DNA from: Sphingobium sp. CAP-1
GTDB lineage: Bacteria > Pseudomonadota > Alphaproteobacteria > Sphingomonadales > Sphingomonadaceae
Reading direction: 5' to 3'
Assembly (NCBI RefSeq): GCF_009720145.1
Contig: NZ_CP046252.1
Span: 558,001-622,000, forward strand
DNA length: 64,000 bases
The notes below the pieces were generated by a model, which worked only from the letters and a program-made list of their open reading frames with translations, searched no databases and was not told the origin of the DNA. The position numbers were made by a program, and so were the translations under genes. Positions 44,375 to 53,476 of the stretch are shown here, piece after piece (the first letter of the stretch is position 1; each line of letters starts with the position of its first letter).

Positions 44375-46828
44375 ATGCGTAGCATATTGTTGGCCAGCAC
44401 GGCGATTGCCGGCGCCGTTACAGGAATGATGGTCGCCGTATCGGTGCAGGCGCAGACCGCCGATCAGGCCGGGCAGGATTCGGGTCTTGCCGAAATCGTC
44501 GTCACGGCCCAGCGCAAGGAGGAAAGCGTCCAGAAGGCGGCGGTCGCGATCGACGCCGTCACTGGCAACGACCTGTTGCAGCAGGGCATCAGCAAGGCCG
44601 AGGATATCACCAAGACGGTGCCGGCGATCAGCATCACCAATGGCGGTGGGTCGAATACCTCCATCTTCATTCGCGGCGTCGGCAATATCACGTCGAGCAG
44701 CTATAATGATCCGGCGGTCACGCCCAGCTATGATGGCGTGGTGCTGGCGCGGGCGGCGGGCGCCTTCGGATCGGCATTTTACGACCTGGCCCGTGTCGAG
44801 GTGCTGAAAGGCCCGCAGGGTATTCTTTATGGCCGCAACGCCACGGGCGGCGCGGTGAACATCATTCCCGCGCGGCCGGAACTGGGCAAGAATGGCGCCG
44901 GGTTCAATTTTTCCTACGGCAATTATGATGCGGTCAATGTCGACGGCTATGTGAACCTGTCCACCAGCGACAACAGCGCGCTGCGCTTCGCGGCGACGCG
45001 GCAGGTGCATGATGGCTATAATCGCGACGGCAGCGACGATCTCGACCGTAGCGGCCTGCGCGGCCAGTTCCTGATCGAGCCGAGCGACGCGGTCAGCCTG
45101 CGCATCGGCGCCGACTGGACCAAGGTGAGCGGGGTCGGTCCGGGGGGCAGCTATATCGGCTCCTTCACGCCGGGGGCGTCGGGTTACACCTTCACGGCGG
45201 CGCCCTTCGACACGTCGGAGGGATATAATACCGACGCCGCCAACGCCTATCGCCAGACTTTGCTGGGTGCGCCGGGCTTTGGTTTCCTTGATGCGATGAA
45301 TCAGCAACAGTCGGTCGACTACACCTATTGGGGCGTCAATGCGGAACTGAACTGGAAAACCGATATCGGCACCTTCACCCTGATCCCCGCCTATCGTCAG
45401 TCAAAGGGGCAGACCTATTTCTATGGTCCCGCCTTCAACACTGCCTATAATTGGGAAAAGGACAGCCAGACCAGTCTGGAAGCGCGGCTGGCCGGTTCCG
45501 CCGGGATGATCGACTATGTTCTGGGCGGTTTCTATTTCAATGAGAAGATCCAGGCGGACAATGAATATAATCAGGAATTCGTCCTGCCGATCCAGCATTA
45601 TACCCACAAGACCAAGAGCTGGGCACTGTTCGGTCAGTTGACCGCCAATGTCACCGATCGTTTCCGGCTGGTGGGCGGCGCACGCTATACCCATGACAAG
45701 AAGTCAATGGACGGCATCATCAACAATTTCATCACCTTCTGCGGCGGGTTGCCGCCCGCCAATATCACGCCGCCCGCATCCTTCGCGGCCGGTTGCGCGG
45801 CGCCCGGTGCCCTGCCGCATTATCCCAATTTCCTGACGACCGGCGATACGGTGAACTGGCTCGCGTCCAACGGCTGGATCGCGGCGGGCAGCACCGATCA
45901 GGCCAATACGCAGGTGTTCGCGTTGTTGAACGGCGCCGGCACGATCTTGAAAACCTATAATCCGGTGGTGGACAGCGGCACCTATTCACGGGTGACTTGG
46001 AAGGCGTCGGCGCAGTTCGACGTGACACCGCAAAACCTGCTCTATGCGACGGTCGAAACGGGCTATCGCGCCGGTGGCTTCCAGCTTGCCGAGGGCAAGT
46101 CACGCTATGATCCCGAATTCATCACGGCCTACACGATCGGGTCGAAGAACCGTTTCTTCAACAATCGGGTTCAACTCAATCTTGAGGGGTTCTACTGGAA
46201 ATATAAGGACCAGCAGATCACCTATTTCACCGTCGATACCAGCGGCACGTTGATCAATTCGAACGAAAATGCGGGCAAGGCGACGATCAAGGGCTTCGAT
46301 GTCGACGCCGTGGTCAAGGCGACGCGGACGACGACCCTGAATGCCAAGGTGCAGTATCTGAAGGCAACCTACGACGACCTGCACCTCTATACCGCTTCGC
46401 CGCGCGACAATATCAATTGTTCCTACAGCCTGACGGGGGCGACGGCGGGCGGTGCGCCGGTCAAGGATTTCAACTGTTCGGGCAAGCCTCTGCTGTTTTC
46501 GCCCAAATGGACGGTCAATCTGGGGGCGGAGCAGGTCGTGCCGCTCACCGACAGGCTGGAACTGGTCGGCAATGTCGCGACGGCCTGGCGCGCTTCTCAA
46601 TATGGAGCGTTCGAATATCTCGATTTCGAACGGATTCCCGCTTATTGGCAGACCGACCTGAACCTGACGCTGCGCTCGTCGGATGGCGGCTGGTCGATCG
46701 GCGGGTTCGTCTACAATCTGGAGGACAAGCGGCGGATCGCCACGCCGCAGCGTTCGCCCATCGGCATGGCGGTGGCGCGCTTTACTGCGCCGCGGACCTA
46801 TGGCTTGCGCTTGTCCGCCGAGTTCTGA
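44375..46828 (+). CDS. TonB-dependent outer-membrane receptor
   Basis: 817 residues. A signal peptide ends near VSVQAQ, followed by a TonB-box-like AEIVVTAQRKEE, a plug (VEVLKGPQGILYGRNATGGAVN) and a long barrel ending LRLSAEF. GGAGAGG precedes the ATG. Next in the same direction are a sulfatase, epimerase and LysR gene, which suggests uptake of a sulfated or glycosylated aromatic. It is considerably longer than the receptor at 14637, with extra loops around residues 440-530. Confidence 0.92.
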   Translation: MRSILLASTAIAGAVTGMMVAVSVQAQTADQAGQDSGLAEIVVTAQRKEESVQKAAVAIDAVTGNDLLQQGISKAEDITKTVPAISITNGGGSNTSIFIRGVGNITSSSYNDPAVTPSYDGVVLARAAGAFGSAFYDLARVEVLKGPQGILYGRNATGGAVNIIPARPELGKNGAGFNFSYGNYDAVNVDGYVNLSTSDNSALRFAATRQVHDGYNRDGSDDLDRSGLRGQFLIEPSDAVSLRIGADWTKVSGVGPGGSYIGSFTPGASGYTFTAAPFDTSEGYNTDAANAYRQTLLGAPGFGFLDAMNQQQSVDYTYWGVNAELNWKTDIGTFTLIPAYRQSKGQTYFYGPAFNTAYNWEKDSQTSLEARLAGSAGMIDYVLGGFYFNEKIQADNEYNQEFVLPIQHYTHKTKSWALFGQLTANVTDRFRLVGGARYTHDKKSMDGIINNFITFCGGLPPANITPPASFAAGCAAPGALPHYPNFLTTGDTVNWLASNGWIAAGSTDQANTQVFALLNGAGTILKTYNPVVDSGTYSRVTWKASAQFDVTPQNLLYATVETGYRAGGFQLAEGKSRYDPEFITAYTIGSKNRFFNNRVQLNLEGFYWKYKDQQITYFTVDTSGTLINSNENAGKATIKGFDVDAVVKATRTTTLNAKVQYLKATYDDLHLYTASPRDNINCSYSLTGATAGGAPVKDFNCSGKPLLFSPKWTVNLGAEQVVPLTDRLELVGNVATAWRASQYGAFEYLDFERIPAYWQTDLNLTLRSSDGGWSIGGFVYNLEDKRRIATPQRSPIGMAVARFTAPRTYGLRLSAEF

Positions 46829-46846
46829 GACAGCATGACATCGGGA

Positions 46847-46873
46847 AAGGGCAGGGCCGCGCGTCCTGCCCTT
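46847..46873 (+). terminator. Hairpin after TonB receptor
   Basis: AAGGGCAGG (46847-46855) and CCTGCCCTT (46865-46873) form a 9-bp stem with a 9-nt loop between the receptor stop and the sulfatase start. There is no T-run beyond TT, so it may attenuate rather than fully stop transcription into the sulfatase. Confidence 0.55.
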
Positions 46874-46895
46874 CGACTATCGGGGAGGAAGCAGG

Positions 46896-48281
46896 ATGCA
46901 GGTCGATCGGCGGTCGTTCATGGGGGGAGTGGGGGCGCTGGGCGCTCTGGCGGCGACGGGTGAAGGGCATTCGGCCACCCAGCCGCAGCGACCCAATATC
47001 ATCTTCATCATGGCCGATGATCTGGGCTATGCCGACCTGTCCTGCACCGGATCGCACCATATAAAAACGCCCGCCATCGACAGTATCGGCGCGCAGGGTA
47101 TCCGGTTGCGGCAGGGCTATGCCAATAGTTCGATCTGCTCGCCCACGCGCACGGCCTTGCTGACGGGCTGCTATCAATATCGCTTCGCCATTGGCGTGGA
47201 GGAACCATTGGGTCCGGCCGCGCCCGAAGGGATCGGCGTGCCGCTTGACCAGCCCACCATCGCTTCAGTGATGCGGGGCATCGGCTATCGCACCAAGCTG
47301 ATCGGCAAATGGCATTTGGGCGAGCCGCCCAAACATAGCCCGCTGCACCATGGCTATGACGAGTTTTTCGGCATCGTCGAGGGGGCGGCCGACTATTTCC
47401 GTCATCATATGGTCATGGGCGGCAAGAATGTCGGGATCGGTCTGGCGCAGGGCGACACGCCGATCGAGCGTAACGGCTATCTGACCGACCTGTTCGGGGA
47501 TGAAGCGGTCAGGACGATCGAGAATGCGGGCGATACGCCCTTTTTCCTGAGCCTCCATTTCAACGCGCCCCACTGGCCCTGGGAAGGGCGGGAGGATGCC
47601 GCGGTGGCGTCGACCCTGGGTGCGTCTTTCCATTATAATGGCGGCAGCCTCGCCAAATATAGGGAAATGGTCGAGGCGATGGACCAGAATGTCGCCAAAT
47701 TGCTGGCGGCGCTGGAGCGGTCGGGCAAGGCGGACAAGACGATCATCGTCTTTACCAGTGACAATGGCGGCGAACGCTTTTCCGAAACCTGGCCCTTTAC
47801 CGGGGTGAAGGGGGAATTGCTGGAGGGCGGCATTCGCGTTCCCCTGTTGATGCGCTGGCCGGGCGGGATCGCGGCGGGATCGCAGTCGGATCAGGTGATG
47901 ATCTCGATGGATTTCCTCCCGACGCTGCTGGCGCTGGCGGGGGGCGATGTGGCCAGGGCGGGAAGGTTCGACGGGATGGACCTGTCGGCGCAACTCACCG
48001 GGAAGGCCGGGGTGGTGCAGCGGTCGTTGTTCTGGCGCTACAAGGAGAACGGGCAGGCGGCGTTGCGGGATGGCGAATGGAAATATCTGAAGCTGGGGGA
48101 CAAGGAGCATCTCTTCAACCTGGCCGAGGATGAGCGCGAGCGCGCCGATCATGTTGCCGACGATCCCGCGCGGCTGAAGGCGATGCGGCTAAAATGGGAT
48201 AGCTGGAACGCGCAGATGCTGCCTTATCCGCTTGGCAGTTTCAGCGAGGATGTGCGGGACCATTATGCGGATCGGTATTGA
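46896..48281 (+). CDS. Exported arylsulfatase
   Basis: 461 residues with a Tat signal (DRRSFMGGVGALGALAATGEG). The sulfatase fold shows metal Asp41/Asp42 (IIFIMADDLGYAD), the formylglycine site Cys81 in CSPTR, exactly C-x-P-x-R, then GKWHLGE and SDNGGER. It would need a formylglycine-generating enzyme from elsewhere in the genome. GGGGAGG precedes the ATG. It hydrolyses a sulfate ester, probably of the compound taken in by the upstream receptor. Confidence 0.92.
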   Translation: MQVDRRSFMGGVGALGALAATGEGHSATQPQRPNIIFIMADDLGYADLSCTGSHHIKTPAIDSIGAQGIRLRQGYANSSICSPTRTALLTGCYQYRFAIGVEEPLGPAAPEGIGVPLDQPTIASVMRGIGYRTKLIGKWHLGEPPKHSPLHHGYDEFFGIVEGAADYFRHHMVMGGKNVGIGLAQGDTPIERNGYLTDLFGDEAVRTIENAGDTPFFLSLHFNAPHWPWEGREDAAVASTLGASFHYNGGSLAKYREMVEAMDQNVAKLLAALERSGKADKTIIVFTSDNGGERFSETWPFTGVKGELLEGGIRVPLLMRWPGGIAAGSQSDQVMISMDFLPTLLALAGGDVARAGRFDGMDLSAQLTGKAGVVQRSLFWRYKENGQAALRDGEWKYLKLGDKEHLFNLAEDERERADHVADDPARLKAMRLKWDSWNAQMLPYPLGSFSEDVRDHYADRY

Positions 48282-48284
48282 GCC

Positions 48285-49214
48285 ATGACGGTGATCGTTA
48301 CAGGCGCGGGCGGCTTTGTCGGGCGGCAACTGGTGCGACGGCTGCTGGCGGCGGGAAAGAGCGTCGTCGGTATGGACAGCGCGGCAGGCGGCATCCCGGC
48401 GGGCGCGCGCGCGGTGGTAGGTGACATCTGCTCAGGCGCAGTGCGCGCGGAGGCATTTCGCGACGGGTGCAGCGCGCTCGTCCATCTCGCCACTGTGCCG
48501 GGTGGTGCGGCGGAGGCTGATCCGGCGGCGTCGCGGCGGGTGAATGTCGACGCCATGTATGATCTGCTGGAGGAGGCGAAGGCCGCCGGGGACCGGCCGC
48601 GCATCGTCTATGCCAGTTCGATCGCGGTCTTTGGCGATCCCTTGCCGGCAGCGGGTGTCGATGACGCGACGCCGCTTGCGCCGCGCATGGTCTATGGCGG
48701 GCACAAGGCGATGATGGAGATCGCCGTCGCCATGATGCATCATCGCGGCGAGATTGAGGGGGTGAGCGTTCGCCTGCCCGGCATATTGGCGCGGCCCAAG
48801 GGGCCGTCGGGCATGAAATCCGCCTTCATGAGCGACCTGTTCCACGCGCTGCGGGCGGGGGAGTCATTTGTCTGTCCGGTGTCGCAAGGCGCGACGATCT
48901 GGGCGCAGTCGGTCAGTCGCTGTGCCGACAATCTGGTCCATGCGCTGGAGATGGACGCGGCGCTGATGCCGGTGACGCGGGTGGTGACGCTGCCAGCCCA
49001 GCGCGTCACCATGGACGACCTGGCCGCCGAGATTGCGCGACAATGCGGTACGTCGGCCGATCTGGTCCGCTATCAACCTGACGCCGCGCTGGAGGCGGCC
49101 TTTGGCGCGCATCCCGCGCTTGCGACACCGGCGGCGGAGCGAGCGGGCTTTGCCCATGACGGCGATCTTGCTAGGCTGGTCGCCAACGCGCTGGCGATGA
49201 TAGCACAGGGCTGA
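48285..49214 (+). CDS. NAD-dependent epimerase/dehydratase (extended SDR)
   Basis: 309 residues. The N-terminal TGAGGFVG (6-13) binds NAD, with LVHLATVPGG, VYASSIAVFG (Ser) and YGGHK as the active site. The pattern and length resemble the DenD group (D-erythronate dehydrogenase) and related sugar-acid enzymes. It starts 3 bp after the sulfatase stop, with no clear ribosome site, so it is probably translated by reinitiation. LysR follows 27 bp later. Confidence 0.83.
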   Translation: MTVIVTGAGGFVGRQLVRRLLAAGKSVVGMDSAAGGIPAGARAVVGDICSGAVRAEAFRDGCSALVHLATVPGGAAEADPAASRRVNVDAMYDLLEEAKAAGDRPRIVYASSIAVFGDPLPAAGVDDATPLAPRMVYGGHKAMMEIAVAMMHHRGEIEGVSVRLPGILARPKGPSGMKSAFMSDLFHALRAGESFVCPVSQGATIWAQSVSRCADNLVHALEMDAALMPVTRVVTLPAQRVTMDDLAAEIARQCGTSADLVRYQPDAALEAAFGAHPALATPAAERAGFAHDGDLARLVANALAMIAQG

Positions 49215-49241
49215 AAATCGGGGCTGAACAGGAGAGGCGAC

Positions 49242-50252
49242 ATGCGGTTCGACAGGCTGGACCTCAATCTGCTGGTGGCGCTGGACGCGCTGCTGGGCGA
49301 ACGCAGCGTCAGCCTGGCCGCGGATCGCATCTGTCTGTCGCAATCGGCGACATCTTCGGCGCTCGGTCGACTGCGGGAATATTTCGCCGACGATCTGCTG
49401 GTGCAGAAGGGGCGGCAGATGGTGCTGACCGCCCGCGCCGAAGGGCTGGTCGAGCCGGTGCGCGCGGTGCTGGAGCAGATACGGTCGACCATCGCGGTGC
49501 CGCCGCCGTTCGATCCGGCAACGTCCGACCGGACGATCCGCATCATGGCGTCCGACTATATTACCGAAGTGCTGCTGGCGTCGGCCATGACCGATTTGCA
49601 GGCGCAGGCGCCAGGGATGCGCTTCGAGATTCAGTCGCTGACCGAAATATTGCTGGAATCGCTGGAACGGGGGGCGATCGACCTGCTCGTCACCATCGAC
49701 TATGCGATTTCGGCTGATCATCCGAGCCAGATATTGTTCGAGGATGATTATGTCGTTGTCGGCTGGAACGGCAATCTGGCGATGGCCGGGCCGATGACCA
49801 AGGAACTATATTTCGAACTGGGCCATGTTACCGCGCGTTTTGGCCGGGCGCGGGTGTCGGCGTTCGAGGACTGGTTCGTGCGGCGGCAGAAGCGGCCACG
49901 GCGGGTAGAGGTCGTCACCCACAGCTTTTTGTCGTTGCCGGGTCTGGTCATCGGTTCCAACCGGATCGCGACCATGCACCGGCGGCTGGCGACGCGGATG
50001 GCGGAATATCTGCCGCTCACTCTGCATGAAGTGCCGATGGACATTCCGCCGATCCGCGAGGCGATCCAGTGGCATATTTCCAGCAACAACGATCCGGCGA
50101 TCCGCTGGGTGGTGGAGCGGATCGTCGCCGGCGCGCAGACCCCTGCCGTGCGGGTCGACGAAACGGTCGTGTCGATCGACGACGCCCGGATTTCGCGTGA
50201 AGAACTGGCGGCGCAATTTTTGAGCGACGCGACACCCAAGGGGCGCGGTTAA
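49242..50252 (+). CDS. LysR-type transcriptional regulator
   Basis: 336 residues. The N-terminal winged helix reads LDLNLLVALDALLGERSVSLAADRICLSQSATSSALGRLREYF and the effector domain starts near SDRTIRIMASDY, a NodD-like branch of LysR. AGGAGAGG precedes the ATG. It is the last gene of the receptor-sulfatase-epimerase run and may control it. Its TAA overlaps the TAA of the convergent HxlR gene by two bases. Confidence 0.88.
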   Translation: MRFDRLDLNLLVALDALLGERSVSLAADRICLSQSATSSALGRLREYFADDLLVQKGRQMVLTARAEGLVEPVRAVLEQIRSTIAVPPPFDPATSDRTIRIMASDYITEVLLASAMTDLQAQAPGMRFEIQSLTEILLESLERGAIDLLVTIDYAISADHPSQILFEDDYVVVGWNGNLAMAGPMTKELYFELGHVTARFGRARVSAFEDWFVRRQKRPRRVEVVTHSFLSLPGLVIGSNRIATMHRRLATRMAEYLPLTLHEVPMDIPPIREAIQWHISSNNDPAIRWVVERIVAGAQTPAVRVDETVVSIDDARISREELAAQFLSDATPKGRG

Positions 50253-50689
50253 TCCTCCATCGCGTCGAAGTCGGCGCGGGCCTGTTCGATCCGTGCGCGG
50301 CTGGACTGGACCCAGCCGAGCAGATGCTTGGCTTCATCCAGCAATCCCTGGCCCAGCGGAGTTAGCGCATAGTCGACCCTGGGCGGGACATCTCCGCTGA
50401 CCGATCGGGCCACCATGCCGTTGCGTTCCAGTTGGCGCAGCTTCAGCGTCAGCACGCGTTGCGAAATCTTGCCTTCGGCGCTCATCCGGTCGAGCAGACG
50501 GCGCAGTTCCGCATGGCGGAAGGAGGCAATGTCCAGCAACAGCAGGATCAGCATCGACCAGCGATCGCCCAGCAGGCCGAACATCGTGCGGATCGGCGCA
50601 TCCCGTTCTGCGCCATGTTCCGCCATGTTGCGAGCAAGCGTGGCAAGGCCGTCGCGGCTGGCTGGATCGAAATCGTCGAAGTCGGTCAT
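50249..50689 (-). CDS. HxlR-family regulator
   Basis: 146 residues from the ATG at 50689. The winged helix contains LLGDRWSMLILLLLDIASFRHAELRRLL, then ISQRVLTLKLRQLERNGMV and VPPRVDYALTPLG, the standard HxlR pattern. An open frame extends far upstream but overlaps the divergent SDR and is not coding. A palindrome at 50702-50717, 13 bp before its ATG, is a likely autoregulatory operator. Confidence 0.87.
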   Translation of the reverse strand: MTDFDDFDPASRDGLATLARNMAEHGAERDAPIRTMFGLLGDRWSMLILLLLDIASFRHAELRRLLDRMSAEGKISQRVLTLKLRQLERNGMVARSVSGDVPPRVDYALTPLGQGLLDEAKHLLGWVQSSRARIEQARADFDAMED

Positions 50690-50701
50690 TGCTTTTTTGA
50701 A

Positions 50702-50717
50702 GGCACATAAAAGTGCC
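50702..50717. promoter_or_regulatory. Inverted repeat between HxlR and SDR genes
   Basis: GGCAC (50702-50706) and GTGCC (50713-50717) flank ATAAAA. It is the only symmetrical element in the 106-bp divergent region and is surrounded by T-rich sequence, fitting an HxlR operator controlling the SDR-CrtI operon. Confidence 0.5.
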
Positions 50718-50795
50718 GTCTTTTCCCCTTTGCTGCTTACTTTATGACGCTTTTCCAGAAGATCAACGCCAGGAAACCGGCAGAAGGAGAGGACG

Positions 50796-51605
50796 ATGCA
50801 GTCCGACGCGATCCGTCTTGACGGAAAAATAGCCATCATTACCGGCGGGGCAGGGGGGATCGGTGCTGCGACCGCACGGCTGATGGCGGCGCGAGGCGCG
50901 CATGTTGCGATCGCCGACATCGCGCTGGAGGCGGCGCAGGCGGTGGCGGCCGGTTTGCCCGGCGCCATGGCGGTGCCGCTCGATCTGGAAAGCGAAGCGT
51001 CGATCGAGGCGATGATGGCGCAGGTGGCCGGTCATTTCGGCCGGATCGACATTCTTCACAATAATGCCGCCCTGCTGGGACCGGATATCGCGCAGCAGGA
51101 TGGTGATGTCGAACATATGGGCACGGCGCTGTGGGACCGGACCTATGCCGTCAATGTGCGCGGGACGATGATCGCCTGCCGCGCGGCGCTGCCCCATTTG
51201 CGGGAGGTGCGGGGCAATATCGTCAACACCGTCAGCAATCTGGCGTTGCAGGGGCATCTGATCCAGGCGGCCTATAGTTCGTCCAAGGCGGCGATCATCC
51301 AGATGACCCGATCCATCGCGGCGAGCCATGGCGGCCATGGGGTTCGCTGCAACGCCGTCGCGCCGGGCATGACGCTGACGCCGGCCTTGCGCGACGCCTT
51401 TCCCCCTGCGCTGCGCGCTGCGGTGGAGGCGGAGACGCTGCGCGACCGGCTGGGCGAGCCGGAGGATATTGCCGAGGCGGTGGCCTTCCTCGCGTCCGAC
51501 GCAGCGCGCAACATCACCGGGCAGTTGCTGGTCGCGGACGGCGGCTGCGCCTCCCATGTGCCGGGCATCGCACAATTCCGGGCCTTCTTTGGAGACAATC
51601 TATGA
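50796..51605 (+). CDS. SDR-family oxidoreductase
   Basis: 269 residues with TGGAGGIGAATA, HNNAAL (a variant of NNAG), a Ser in NTVSNLAL and YSSSK. AAGGAGAGG precedes the ATG. It is the first gene of a four-gene unit with the CrtI-like oxidoreductase, the 71-residue protein and, after a 73-bp gap, the extradiol-type dioxygenase. Its C-terminus overlaps the next gene by ATGA. Confidence 0.86.
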   Translation: MQSDAIRLDGKIAIITGGAGGIGAATARLMAARGAHVAIADIALEAAQAVAAGLPGAMAVPLDLESEASIEAMMAQVAGHFGRIDILHNNAALLGPDIAQQDGDVEHMGTALWDRTYAVNVRGTMIACRAALPHLREVRGNIVNTVSNLALQGHLIQAAYSSSKAAIIQMTRSIAASHGGHGVRCNAVAPGMTLTPALRDAFPPALRAAVEAETLRDRLGEPEDIAEAVAFLASDAARNITGQLLVADGGCASHVPGIAQFRAFFGDNL

Positions 51606-53191
51606 GCAGCTATGACATCGTCGTGATGGGCGGCGGGCATAATGGCCTGACCGCCGCCGCCTATATGGCCAAGGCAGGCAAGAAGGTGCTGGTGCTGGAG
51701 CGCAAGCCGCATTTTGGCGGCGGCGTGTCGACACGGGAATTGATCACGCCGGGATACTGGCATGACGAACACAGCAATGTGCACATCATGATCCAGGGCA
51801 ATCCCATGATCCGCGAGGACGAACTGGGGCTGTTGTCGAAATTCGGGCTGGAGTATATCTATCCCGAATTGCCGCATGTCAGCATCTGGGACGATGGCAC
51901 GGTGTTGCGGTCGTGGCGGGATCTGGACCGCACCTGTCAGGAGATCGCGGAGTTCAGCCCGCGCGATGCGGAAGCCTATCGCAAGTTCGTTGGTATCAGC
52001 CAGAGCGTGTTGCCGATGTTCATGTCCGGCCTCTACGCGCCGCCCTTCCCGATGGGCGCGTTCGTGGCGATGATGGATCAGTCGGACGAGGGGCGTTTCC
52101 TGCTGGACGTGATGCAGCGGTCGGCGCTGGACGTTGCCAATCAATATTTCGAGAGCGACCGGCTGAAGATCCATCTGGTTCGGCTGATTACCGAAAATCT
52201 TCAGATGCCCGATGAACTGGGCACGGGCATGGGCGTGCTGCTGATGCCGGGGATCATCCACACTTATGGCGTGTCCATGCCCAAGGGCGGGTCGGGCGAA
52301 CTCAGCAAGGCGCTGGTCCGGGCGATCGAGCATATGGGCGGGGAAGTCCGCTGCAATGCGGAGGTCAGGCGGGTGATCGTCTCCTCCGGCAAGGCGGTGG
52401 GGCTGGAAATGGCCGATGGCGAAACCTTCATGGCGAAGGATGGCGTGATCGGTGCCATCCATCCCCATGTGCTGCGCAAATTCGTCAGCGAGACGCCGGA
52501 ACCGGTGTTGCAGCGGGCGGAGCGGGTGACGCCTTCCACCTTCTCGATCAACCTGCTGCATCTGGCGCTGAAGGAGAAGGCGAAGCTGAAGTGGAGCGAA
52601 GGCGAGGGCGGGGTGATGACCGAATTGCTCCAGACCCACACGATGCGCGACATGCTGCTTGACTATGACCATCTGCGGCGCGGCGTGGTGCCGCCGCGCA
52701 GGCTGATCGCGGGCGGCGACAACAGCGTGAACGATCCCAGCCGCGCGCCGGCCGGTGGCGGGGTATTTTATGGCGTGACCTTCGCCCCCTATGACCTGCA
52801 TGAAGGCGGGTCGGCCGCCTGGGACCGGGTGAAGGAGGACGTGGCGGAAGAGAGCCTGCGCCAATATCGGCTGTTTTTCTCCAATCTGGACGAGGATAAT
52901 ATTATCGGCCGGCTGGTGCGGTCCCCGCTCGATCATGAGCGCGACAGCCCGGCGAGTTTCCTCAAGGGCGACATTCATGGCTGCGCGCCCTTCATGTATC
53001 AGACGGTCGGCCATCGGCCGACGCCCGATCTGGGTCATTTGCGGGTGCCGGGGATTGACGGCCTCTATCTGGTCGGGCCGTTCATGCATCCGGGCGGCGG
53101 CGTCTTTGGCGCGGGGCGCGCGACCGCGATCCAGATGATGGACGATATGGGAATAGATTTCGACAAGGTCTGCGCAGGAGCCGTGCAATGA
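51602..53191 (+). CDS. CrtI/phytoene-desaturase-like FAD oxidoreductase
   Basis: 529 residues with an N-terminal FAD Rossmann motif GGGHNGLTAA (near 10-19) followed by LVLERKPHFGGGVSTRE, and a C-terminal motif GLYLVGPFMHPGGGVFGAGRATA, the amine-oxidase/CrtI pattern. Carotenoid genes are absent, and the neighbours are aromatic-degrading, so it probably dehydrogenates another hydrophobic substrate. ATGA overlaps tie it to both neighbours. Confidence 0.85.
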   Translation: MSSYDIVVMGGGHNGLTAAAYMAKAGKKVLVLERKPHFGGGVSTRELITPGYWHDEHSNVHIMIQGNPMIREDELGLLSKFGLEYIYPELPHVSIWDDGTVLRSWRDLDRTCQEIAEFSPRDAEAYRKFVGISQSVLPMFMSGLYAPPFPMGAFVAMMDQSDEGRFLLDVMQRSALDVANQYFESDRLKIHLVRLITENLQMPDELGTGMGVLLMPGIIHTYGVSMPKGGSGELSKALVRAIEHMGGEVRCNAEVRRVIVSSGKAVGLEMADGETFMAKDGVIGAIHPHVLRKFVSETPEPVLQRAERVTPSTFSINLLHLALKEKAKLKWSEGEGGVMTELLQTHTMRDMLLDYDHLRRGVVPPRRLIAGGDNSVNDPSRAPAGGGVFYGVTFAPYDLHEGGSAAWDRVKEDVAEESLRQYRLFFSNLDEDNIIGRLVRSPLDHERDSPASFLKGDIHGCAPFMYQTVGHRPTPDLGHLRVPGIDGLYLVGPFMHPGGGVFGAGRATAIQMMDDMGIDFDKVCAGAVQ

Positions 53192-53403
53192 CGAAGCAGA
53201 TGAAGATCCTCGATGCGCAGGACAAGGAATTGATGACCGTCCGCAAGATCGAGCGAGAGGGCAATGCGCTGATCATCCGGGGCAAGATTTTCGGGGCGAT
53301 GCCGATGGTGGCCAAGCTGACGCCGGCCGAGGCGCGGGCGGCGTTCGCATTGCTGGATCTGAGGACGATCCTGTTCCTGTTGTCCTTTCTGTTCCGCAAA
53401 TAG
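53188..53403 (+). CDS. Small protein of unknown function with hydrophobic C-terminus
   Basis: 71 residues, starting in an ATGA overlap with the CrtI-like gene. The first 50 residues look like a small beta-rich domain (MKILDAQDKELMTVRKIERE, then ALIIRGKIFGAMPMVAKLTPAEARAAF). The last 20 are hydrophobic with a basic end (LLDLRTILFLLSFLFRK), suggesting a membrane tail anchor. I do not recognise the family. The coupling implies a partner role for the oxidoreductase, for instance membrane attachment. Confidence 0.72.
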   Translation: MTKQMKILDAQDKELMTVRKIEREGNALIIRGKIFGAMPMVAKLTPAEARAAFALLDLRTILFLLSFLFRK

Positions 53404-53476
53404 CTGCGTCCCATGAAATGCGTTTCCGGTGGAACGCCGCACTCCGCATAACCGATGCGCAGGACGAGGAGGTGTC

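Noticed and set aside
51272..53188. A 638-codon minus-strand frame over the CrtI-like gene
   Set aside because: It is the antisense of an intact FAD oxidoreductase; its His/Gln-rich product shows no motif.
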